Shown here: in pieces, positions 57,418-64,000 of the stretch | How positions within the stretch are numbered: the stretch's first letter is position 1 | How the letters are laid out: each line of letters begins with the position of its first letter | Assembly: GCF_001403635.1 (NCBI RefSeq) | Contig: NZ_LN879466.1 | Coordinates: forward strand, 274,254 to 338,253 | Origin: Clostridium massiliamazoniense | Lineage (GTDB): Bacteria > Bacillota > Clostridia > Clostridiales > Clostridiaceae | DNA length: 64,000 nt | Direction of reading: 5' to 3' | Position numbers and translations under genes: made by a program | The notes under the pieces: model-generated | Database searches by the model: none | Seen by the model: the letters and a program-made list of their open reading frames with translations, nothing else | What the model was told of the DNA's origin: nothing

Positions 57418-57993
57418 GACTATTATTTTAAATTTATAAGGCAAAATTTATTAGATTTTTTTAAATTTGAGGAATTTTGTTTGAATTTTGTAATTTATTT
57501 ATGATAGGATTTAGTATAATACAAAATACAATAGACTAAATTTTTATAAGTCAATTGGAGGTATTTGTAAGTTAAATCTTAGTTAATCTAATGACTAGTG
57601 TCTGTAATACTCCAACTATGTATAAGCTGGAGGAAAACAAAGACATATTCTTAGATAATTTTTAAAGAATAAAATTTTAATAAGCATAAGGGCATATTTT
57701 AGGTACTAATGTAGCCTTAATTGAAATAATATAATATATAACTCTTTTTAGAGTATACGGATAATATTTTAAGTAAATTGTGACTACATTTTATAAAGTA
57801 TGACCTTTTAAGCTGTGTAAAAATATTTAAAATATAGTTTATTTTTTAGATTAGCTTTAATTTTTAAATATTTAGCAAATACTATGATAAATAATGATTT
57901 ACACTAGTTAAATAAAAATTTATAATTTTAATAGTGAAGTCATTAATTATATATAATTGGAATAATATCAAATAAATATTTAGAGGTGACAAT
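57418..57993 (+). other. 576-bp intergenic region with a possible structured RNA
   Basis: No open frame. A TATAAT-like box (about 57516-57521) precedes nested complementary segments: TGTCT (57599) with AGACA (57641), and CTCCA (57610) with TGGAG (57628). The rest is AT-rich. It may hold a small RNA or a long leader of the division operon that follows; no known riboswitch core was recognised. Confidence 0.35.
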
Positions 57994-58485
57994 ATGGATT
58001 TTACGAAAGTGATGGGCTATATATTTAGTATTATTTTCATAATAATATTATTTGCAATCATTTATTATGCCCTTAGAATTATGTCTAAGGATGTCCAAAA
58101 TGGTAGTAAAAATAGTGTAAAGTCTACAAAAAGACAAAATCAGTCGCAAACACAGGCAGCAACCTCTAAGAGACCAAAGGGGACTTTTGGTTCTTTAGAA
58201 GTAATGGCTACATTGACTGAAGGCAAACTTAGAGTAGGAACTACTATTCCAATCAACAATTTAATAACATTAGGAAGAAAATCAGATAACCTAATAATAC
58301 TTAACGATCAATTTGTATCTTCACATCATGCTAAGATTTTTGTAAATAATGACGAATGTTTTATTGAGGATTTAAATAGTACTAATGGAACATTTGTTAA
58401 CGAAGAAAGAGTCTTAGGAACTAGAAAATTAATGATGAATGACAGTGTAAGATTAGGTAGTACTGTATTTAAGGTTATAGGATAA
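57994..58485 (+). CDS. Membrane-anchored FHA-domain protein
   Basis: This 163-residue protein has one N-terminal membrane helix (about 5-28), a polar linker rich in Ser, Lys and Gln (about 30-65) and a C-terminal forkhead-associated domain. The FHA phosphothreonine-binding residues are visible: ITLGRKSDN, VSSHHAKIF and DLNSTNGTFVN. It should read Ser/Thr kinase signals at the membrane. It sits 13 bp before the FtsW/RodA gene, the order known in actinobacteria (fhaB-rodA-pbpA), so it probably tunes septal or elongation peptidoglycan synthesis. RBS gaggtg. Confidence 0.92.
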   Translation: MDFTKVMGYIFSIIFIIILFAIIYYALRIMSKDVQNGSKNSVKSTKRQNQSQTQAATSKRPKGTFGSLEVMATLTEGKLRVGTTIPINNLITLGRKSDNLIILNDQFVSSHHAKIFVNNDECFIEDLNSTNGTFVNEERVLGTRKLMMNDSVRLGSTVFKVIG

Positions 58486-58498
58486 TTGAGGTGAAAGA

Positions 58499-59725
58499 AT
58501 GAACACTCTTAAGTATGAAAAAAGGCTTTTAAGAATGGTCTATTTGCTTTGTATTGCCTTGTTTGGATGGCTAGGGCTTCAAAAGAACCCTATAGATACA
58601 AATGCAATAATAATGGGTATTATTCTTATAGTGATAATAAGCTTTTCTCATTACATCATAAGAAGATTTTATCCCGATGGTGATAAATACATTTTTGTAT
58701 TTTCGTCGGTTTTGGCAGTTATAGGTATGGCTATGCAATATAGCATAAGTCCTACAATTGCAGTAAAACAATTAGTTTGGCTTTGTTTAGGTATAATTGC
58801 ATTTATGTTTATAACTATTTTCTTACCGGATTTAAAAAGTTTTTCAAGATTTAAAAAAACTTATTTAATTGGTACTGTTATCTTTTCAGTGATGGCCTTA
58901 ATTTTTGGTACAGATATAAATGGTGCTAAGAACTGGATAAGAATAGGATCATTTACTTTCCAACCATCTGAGATAGGGAAGTTATTCCTTGTTTTATATC
59001 TTGCCTCAGCATTAATGAACTTTGAGAGGAAAGATAGCTTTTTAGCAGAAATAAAACAGCTTATGGTTCCAGGAATAGTAACTTTATTTGCAGTAGGATG
59101 TATGTTCCTTCAAAAAGACTTAGGAGCAGCAGGACTATTCTTCTTCTTAGCAGTTACTGTTATATATATGGCAACATCAAGAAAAAGATATGTTTTCTTG
59201 AGTATAATCTTTTTACTTTTAGGTGGAGTAGTTGGATTCTTTACAATGAGCCACGTTAGAGTTAGAATAGATGCTTGGCTTCATGTATGGGCAAATGCTC
59301 AAGGTAATAGTTACCAAATAGTTCAAGGATTATATGGAATATCTTCAGGAGGTGCTCTAGGTTTAGGGCTTGGACAAGGATATCCACAACTAATACCATT
59401 CTCAAATACAGACTTTGTTTACGCTATGGTATGTGAGGAGTTTGGTATGATATTTGCAATAGGTATGTTATTCTTTTACTTCTTCTTATTCTATAGAGGT
59501 ATGAGAGCAGCTTTAACTGCTGAAGATAATTTTTCACAGCTAGTTGGAGTTGGTATGAGTGCTCTTATAGTAATACAGGTTTTAGTAATAGTTGGAGGAA
59601 TATTCACAATAATTCCTTTAACAGGTATAACATTACCACTTGTAAGTTATGGAGGTACATCAATGCTTACAATATTCTTCGCCCTAGGTATATTACAGAA
59701 GATTTCTGAGGAGGGTCGTAGATAA
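58499..59725 (+). CDS. FtsW/RodA/SpoVE family peptidoglycan polymerase
   Basis: This 408-residue SEDS glycosyltransferase has about ten membrane helices and polymerises lipid II. Family blocks: NGAKNWIRIGSFTFQPSEIGKLFLVLYLA (about 139-167), the QKDLGAAGLFF segment with the putative catalytic Asp, SYQIVQGLYGISSGGALGLGLGQG, IPFSNTDFVYAMVCEEFG, and ITLPLVSYGGTSML near the C-terminus. Whether it is divisome, elongasome or spore-specific is not decided by sequence. The stop abuts the ATG of its cognate PBP, so they are coupled. Confidence 0.95.
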   Translation: MNTLKYEKRLLRMVYLLCIALFGWLGLQKNPIDTNAIIMGIILIVIISFSHYIIRRFYPDGDKYIFVFSSVLAVIGMAMQYSISPTIAVKQLVWLCLGIIAFMFITIFLPDLKSFSRFKKTYLIGTVIFSVMALIFGTDINGAKNWIRIGSFTFQPSEIGKLFLVLYLASALMNFERKDSFLAEIKQLMVPGIVTLFAVGCMFLQKDLGAAGLFFFLAVTVIYMATSRKRYVFLSIIFLLLGGVVGFFTMSHVRVRIDAWLHVWANAQGNSYQIVQGLYGISSGGALGLGLGQGYPQLIPFSNTDFVYAMVCEEFGMIFAIGMLFFYFFLFYRGMRAALTAEDNFSQLVGVGMSALIVIQVLVIVGGIFTIIPLTGITLPLVSYGGTSMLTIFFALGILQKISEEGRR

Positions 59726-61255
59726 ATGAGAGATAACAAAGATTTATCTAAAAATATGAAACATATAATGGTTGTTTATCTGATACTATTAATTGGGCTT
59801 ATAGGATATATAACATATTTTTATTTATTCCAAGCACCCAAAATAGCAGCTAAGCCAACCAACTCAGTTGCTTTTGCACAGGAACATAAAATATTAAGAG
59901 GAACTGTTTATGACAGTTCAATGCAAAAGATAGCTTATAGTGTTAAAGATGGTACAGGACAAAAAAGAATATATCCTAGTGGAGCATTATATGGAGCTAT
60001 AGTAGGATATGATAGTCCTAGATTTGGATTAGATCCAGGTAGCTTAGAACAGATATACAACAAAACTTTAACTACTTACACACCAAGTAATAAATTTAGT
60101 ATTAAAGAAGCCTTTGACAATAGAGGAAAAGCTTTATCAATGACTGGTGATGGAATAGTTACAACTTTAAATGCTGGTTTACAAAAAACTGCATGGAAAG
60201 CCATGAAAGAACAAATGGCAGCTTTATCAGCTAAGACAGGTAGAACAGTAGATACAGGAGCTGTTGTTGCTTTAGATCCTAAGACTGGAGCAATATTAGC
60301 ATCTGTAACAATGCCAACATTTGATCCAAATGATTTAGCAGCTGCTATGGAGCAAGCAAATGCTGACCAAAAAGCAGGAAAGCAAGCCTTTGAATTTATA
60401 AACCAAGTTACAGAAAACCCAACTGCACCAGGTTCAGTATTTAAGATGGTAACATTAACTTCAGCCCTTCAAAATATACCAGGTGTATCAAATAGAGTAT
60501 TTGATGATAAGGGTTATGTAAAAATCAGTAAAGATTATACTCTTCCAAATGAAAGTTGGGAGGCTTATGGAGAAATTGGATTAGCAAGAGCTTTATCAGT
60601 TTCAAGTAACGTTGTTTTTGGTACTTTAGGAATGGAACTTGGAAATACAGCATTAAAGACTACAGCAGAAAGCTTCGGATTTAATCAATCAGTTCCAGCT
60701 AATGGTGTTTATATAGCGCCAAGTAATTTCCCAACACTTAGTCAAGGTAGCTTAGGAGCTATGGCGCAGAGTGCTATAGGTCAAGGACAAACAACAGCGA
60801 CACCAATGCAAATAGCATTAGTTGCATCAACTGTAGCTAATGGTGGTGTTATGATGGAACCAACATTAGTAAAAGAAATTGTTAACTCACAAGGTAAAGT
60901 TCTTCAAACAGTTCAGCCTAAGTCATTAGGAAGAAAGATGACACAAGCTGAAGCTGCAGAAATAACTAAGGATATGAGATATGTAACAGAACAAAGACAA
61001 GGTTATCCATCACATGTTTGGGACTACATGGATCCTAAGTTTAAGATAGCATCAAAAACAGGTACAGCTCAAAAGGCCTTTGCAAATGGTCAAATGGACC
61101 CAGTAACAGATGCATGGTTTGCTTGTTTTGCACCAGCTAATGACCCTAAAATAGCCATTGCTGTAAAAATAGTTAATGGTGGAGCAGGTTCAGTTATAGG
61201 TGCTAATATTGCATATCAAATGATAGATGAATATTTAACACAGACAGGAATGTAA
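59726..61255 (+). CDS. Class B penicillin-binding protein (PbpA/PBP2-like transpeptidase)
   Basis: This 509-residue protein has one N-terminal membrane helix (about 15-35), a short non-catalytic domain beginning with RGTVYDSSMQKIA, and a transpeptidase domain (about 170-509). The active-site Ser lies in APGSVFKMV (SxxK), followed by SVSSNVV (SxN) and SKTGTAQ (KTG). It crosslinks strands made by the upstream SEDS protein; such pairs work as a complex. It lacks PASTA repeats. Actinobacterial PbpA is the closest layout. It ends 24 bp before uvrC. Confidence 0.95.
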   Translation: MRDNKDLSKNMKHIMVVYLILLIGLIGYITYFYLFQAPKIAAKPTNSVAFAQEHKILRGTVYDSSMQKIAYSVKDGTGQKRIYPSGALYGAIVGYDSPRFGLDPGSLEQIYNKTLTTYTPSNKFSIKEAFDNRGKALSMTGDGIVTTLNAGLQKTAWKAMKEQMAALSAKTGRTVDTGAVVALDPKTGAILASVTMPTFDPNDLAAAMEQANADQKAGKQAFEFINQVTENPTAPGSVFKMVTLTSALQNIPGVSNRVFDDKGYVKISKDYTLPNESWEAYGEIGLARALSVSSNVVFGTLGMELGNTALKTTAESFGFNQSVPANGVYIAPSNFPTLSQGSLGAMAQSAIGQGQTTATPMQIALVASTVANGGVMMEPTLVKEIVNSQGKVLQTVQPKSLGRKMTQAEAAEITKDMRYVTEQRQGYPSHVWDYMDPKFKIASKTGTAQKAFANGQMDPVTDAWFACFAPANDPKIAIAVKIVNGGAGSVIGANIAYQMIDEYLTQTGM

Positions 61256-61279
61256 TTTTTTTAGCTAGGAGGTAATAAA

Positions 61280-63151
61280 ATGTTTGATTTTGAACAACAA
61301 TTAAAAACATTACCACAAAAACCTGGCGTATATATTATGAAAAATGATTTAGGTGAAGTAATTTATGTAGGAAAAGCTAAAATCTTAAAAAATAGAGTAA
61401 GACAATATTTTCAGAATTCTAAAAATCATAGTGAAAAAGTAAGAGCTATGGTTAGACATATTGCAGAGTTTGAATATATAGTTACTGATAATGAGATGGA
61501 AGCATTGCTACTAGAATGCAATTTGATAAAAAAATATAGTCCTAAATATAATATTGCTCTGAAGGATGATAAATTTTATCCTTTCATTAAAATAACCACT
61601 AATGAGGATTTCCCAAGAGTTTTCGTCACTAGAAATTATGCTAAGGATGGAAATAAATATTTTGGACCTTATACAAGTGGAGGAGCAGTTTATGAAGTAA
61701 TAAATCTAATAAATAAATTATATCCATTAAGACAATCAAAGAGAAATATTAAAGAAGAGGGGCCTTTTATGAGGCCCTGTCTTAATTATCAGCTAAAAAA
61801 ATGTTTGGCACCATGTGCGGGATATATTAGTAAATTAGAATATGGAAAGATGATAGAGGAAGTTATAAATATTCTAAGTGGGAAAGATAGCTCCTTAAAG
61901 AATAAATTGAAGAAAAGCATGGAAGAAGCTTCTGAAAATTTAGAATTTGAAGAAGCAGCTAAATTAAGGGATAAAATATTAGCTATTGAAACAATTAAAG
62001 AAAAACAAAAAATGTTTACTGCAAAGGATGGAGATGAAGATTATATAGATTTATACTCAGATAATAGTAGCAGTTCAATACAAATATTTTTTGTGAGGGA
62101 TGGTAAAGTAACAGGTAGAGAACATTTTATGATTGATAATAATATGGATAGTAGTAAAGGAACTCTTATAGGGGAATTTATAACTAGGTTTTATGGAGGG
62201 ACAGCAACTATACCTAAGAATATATATGTGCCAGAAATTGAGGATTTAGATTTATTAGAAGAGTTTTTAACCTTAAAAAAAGGTAGTAAAGTATGGATAA
62301 AAATCCCTAAAATAGGTGAGAAAAAAGAAATGCTTACTATGGTTAGAAATAATGCAAAGGTAACTTTAGAAAAGTTTAAAGATAAAATAGTAAAAGATAA
62401 AGAAAGTAATAAAATTGTATTAGAGGAACTAGCAGAAAATCTGAATTTAGAAACACTACCTTATAGAATAGAAGCTTATGATATATCTAATATACAGGGG
62501 GTTGATTCTGTAGGGACAATGGTTGTTTTTGAAGAAGGAAAATCTAAAAATTCTGACTACAGAAGATTTAAAATAAAAACAGTAAATGGACCAGATGACT
62601 ATAGTAGTATGAGGGAAATATTAGAACGAAGATTTTCTAGGGGATTAGAAGAAATTGAAAAGATTCAACATAGTGAATTAAATCTTTCTAAAGGGAAGTT
62701 CTGTGTATTTCCAGATCTAATAATGATGGATGGAGGAAAGGGCCAAGTTAATATAGCCCTAGAGGTTTTAAAGAAATTTAATATAAATATTCCAGTTTGT
62801 GGACTTGTTAAAGATGATAGCCATAATACAAGGGGAATTATATTTAACAATGAAGAAATAATCTTGAATAAGAGATCTAAGGCTATGGCCCTAATAACGA
62901 GAATTCAAGACGAAGTTCATAGATTTTCTATAACTTATCACAGATCCTTAAGGGATAAAAGAACTCTTCATTCAATATTAGATGATATTCCAGGTGTAGG
63001 TGAGAAGAGAAAAAAGGCTTTATTAATAAAGTTTGGAAGTGTAGAAAAAATAAAAAATGCCACGGTGGAGGAATTACTAGAAACGCCGTCTATAGACAGG
63101 AATACTGCTGAAAATATTAGAAATTATTTTAACAATAAGAATAAGCCTTAA
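61280..63151 (+). CDS. uvrC: UvrABC system protein C
   Basis: This 623-residue excision nuclease makes the 3' and 5' incisions around damage. The N-terminal GIY-YIG domain (PGVYIMKNDLGEVIYVGKAK, about 15-34), the UvrB-binding UVR motif (ASENLEFEEAAKLRDKI, about 214-230), the RNase H-like nuclease (RIEAYDISNIQG...DLIMMDGGKGQV) and a C-terminal helix-hairpin-helix pair (LDDIPGVGEKRKKALLIKFGS) are all present. RBS taggaggt. It may be cotranscribed with the upstream PBP gene. Confidence 0.98.
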   Translation: MFDFEQQLKTLPQKPGVYIMKNDLGEVIYVGKAKILKNRVRQYFQNSKNHSEKVRAMVRHIAEFEYIVTDNEMEALLLECNLIKKYSPKYNIALKDDKFYPFIKITTNEDFPRVFVTRNYAKDGNKYFGPYTSGGAVYEVINLINKLYPLRQSKRNIKEEGPFMRPCLNYQLKKCLAPCAGYISKLEYGKMIEEVINILSGKDSSLKNKLKKSMEEASENLEFEEAAKLRDKILAIETIKEKQKMFTAKDGDEDYIDLYSDNSSSSIQIFFVRDGKVTGREHFMIDNNMDSSKGTLIGEFITRFYGGTATIPKNIYVPEIEDLDLLEEFLTLKKGSKVWIKIPKIGEKKEMLTMVRNNAKVTLEKFKDKIVKDKESNKIVLEELAENLNLETLPYRIEAYDISNIQGVDSVGTMVVFEEGKSKNSDYRRFKIKTVNGPDDYSSMREILERRFSRGLEEIEKIQHSELNLSKGKFCVFPDLIMMDGGKGQVNIALEVLKKFNINIPVCGLVKDDSHNTRGIIFNNEEIILNKRSKAMALITRIQDEVHRFSITYHRSLRDKRTLHSILDDIPGVGEKRKKALLIKFGSVEKIKNATVEELLETPSIDRNTAENIRNYFNNKNKP

Positions 63152-63238
63152 ATTATTATTAAAAAGAGGTTTAAATGCTTGATAAGTGGTAAATAATTAA
63201 TTATACTAAAAAGGATAATAGTTAAGAGGAGTTGTATA

Positions 63239-64000
63239 ATGAATCAATACAAGGAAATCAAAGAAATATTATGTAAATGTTGTGGTGAAGAAAATGTAAT
63301 TGCTGAAGCACCTATGAAAGAACATACTCATTTCAGAGTTGGAGGACCAGTTGACCTATTAGTAACTCCATCTACAAAAGAACAAGTTGGTGAAGTTGTT
63401 TCAGTATGTAAAGAAAGAAATGTGCCATATTTCATATTAGGAAATGGATCCAACATCTTAGTTAAAGATGGGGGAATATCTGGTGTTGTTATTAAACTTG
63501 AAAAGATAGATAATATAGAAGTAAATGGGGATGAAGTTACAGCAGATTGTGGAGCCTTATTATCAAAGGTTTCTAAAGCAGCTTTAGACGCAAAATTAAC
63601 AGGATTAGAATTTGCTTGTGGTATACCTGGAAGCATTGGTGGAGCTGTATTCATGAATGCTGGGGCATACAATGGTGAAATGGCAGATGTAATTAAAGAA
63701 GTATCAGCCATAGATTCAGAAGGAAATGTAGTAAATTTAACGCTTGAAGAACTTCAATTAGGTTATAGAACTTCCCTAATAATGACAGATGGATATGTTG
63801 TATTAAGTGCTACATTAAAGCTTGAAAAAGTAAGTGATGAAAATGTTAATAAAATAGAAGATAGAATGAATGATTTAACTAGAAGAAGAGAAGAGAGACA
63901 ACCTTTAGAATATGCATCAGCAGGAAGTACATTTAAAAGACCTGAGGGGTATTTTGCAGGTAAGTTAATTCAAGACTCAGATTTAAAAGGTTTTTCAATT
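63239..64000 (+). CDS. murB: UDP-N-acetylenolpyruvoylglucosamine reductase MurB (3' truncated by window)
   Basis: The first 254 residues are present; the gene runs off the window. MurB reduces UDP-GlcNAc-enolpyruvate to UDP-MurNAc with NADPH and FAD. FAD-binding blocks THFRVGGPVDLLV, FILGNGSNILV and LEFACGIPGSIGGAVFMNAGAYNGEM are intact, as is the later REERQPLEYASAGSTFKRP with its catalytic Ser. This is the type II-like shape (GYRTSLI in place of the longer type I loop). RBS agaggag precedes ATG 63239. uvrC-murB adjacency is common in Clostridia. Confidence 0.95.
   Translation, partial: MNQYKEIKEILCKCCGEENVIAEAPMKEHTHFRVGGPVDLLVTPSTKEQVGEVVSVCKERNVPYFILGNGSNILVKDGGISGVVIKLEKIDNIEVNGDEVTADCGALLSKVSKAALDAKLTGLEFACGIPGSIGGAVFMNAGAYNGEMADVIKEVSAIDSEGNVVNLTLEELQLGYRTSLIMTDGYVVLSATLKLEKVSDENVNKIEDRMNDLTRRREERQPLEYASAGSTFKRPEGYFAGKLIQDSDLKGFSI

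Overview
The window is AT-rich, low-GC Firmicute chromosome with clostridial gene content: a DUF1836 protein, a YvrJ-like peptide, a zinc-knuckle AbrB, an FprA flavodiiron protein, a split transketolase and YitT proteins. I read it as Clostridium sensu stricto, C. perfringens or a near relative; the species is an inference. Housekeeping gene orders shared with Bacillus (acpS-ydcC-alr-antitoxin-endoA; ftsEX-ctpB-minJ) anchor many calls.

Layout. 1-4.5 kb: end of an rRNA operon (16S-23S spacer, 23S, 5S, tRNA-Phe), a small PTS-IIB-like gene and a second identical tRNA-Phe. 4.5-7.8 kb: drug-efflux MFS pump, Bcp peroxiredoxin, parvulin isomerase. 8-17 kb: a surface-polysaccharide locus with one ABC-2 permease, two Wzt-like ATPases with C-terminal extensions and four related glycosyltransferases, arranged as a duplicated ATPase-GT-GT module. 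17-31 kb: HAD phosphatase, a degenerate amidase/glucosaminidase protein, tRNA-Pro, a secreted NlpC/P60 hydrolase, two RNA methyltransferases, AbrB with an apparent Spo0A box, aldose epimerase, an LCP ligase, YihY, a short SSB and FprA. 31-37 kb: acpS, a YdcC/GerS-like protein, alr, MazEF-type toxin-antitoxin, and a PilZ-domain glycosyltransferase. 37-48 kb: split transketolase, two YitT paralogues, FtsEX, CtpB-like protease, MinJ-like PDZ protein, UvrB. 48-54 kb: an accessory stretch between uvrB and uvrA (PadR, CPBP protease, Bfd-like peptide, amino-acid permease, ECF S component, 2-hydroxyacid dehydrogenase, small unknown genes). 54.6-64 kb: UvrA, FHA protein, FtsW/RodA, class B PBP, UvrC and the start of MurB.

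Cell-envelope work dominates: polysaccharide export plus LCP attachment, peptidoglycan synthesis (alr, murB, FtsW/PBP), hydrolysis and its control (FtsEX, NlpC/P60), and division topology. Nucleotide excision repair (uvrA, uvrB, uvrC) is complete but dispersed.

A dispersed, multi-hairpin intergenic repeat family with inverted ends (at least eight copies or fragments) is the main unexplained structure; its end hairpin looks like a ready-made terminator. Other items of interest are the two-ATPase/four-GT locus, an apparently enzymatically dead wall-hydrolase-like protein, and an fprA leader in which a hairpin separates a strong Shine-Dalgarno from the start codon. I saw no CRISPR array, prophage or intact transposase gene.
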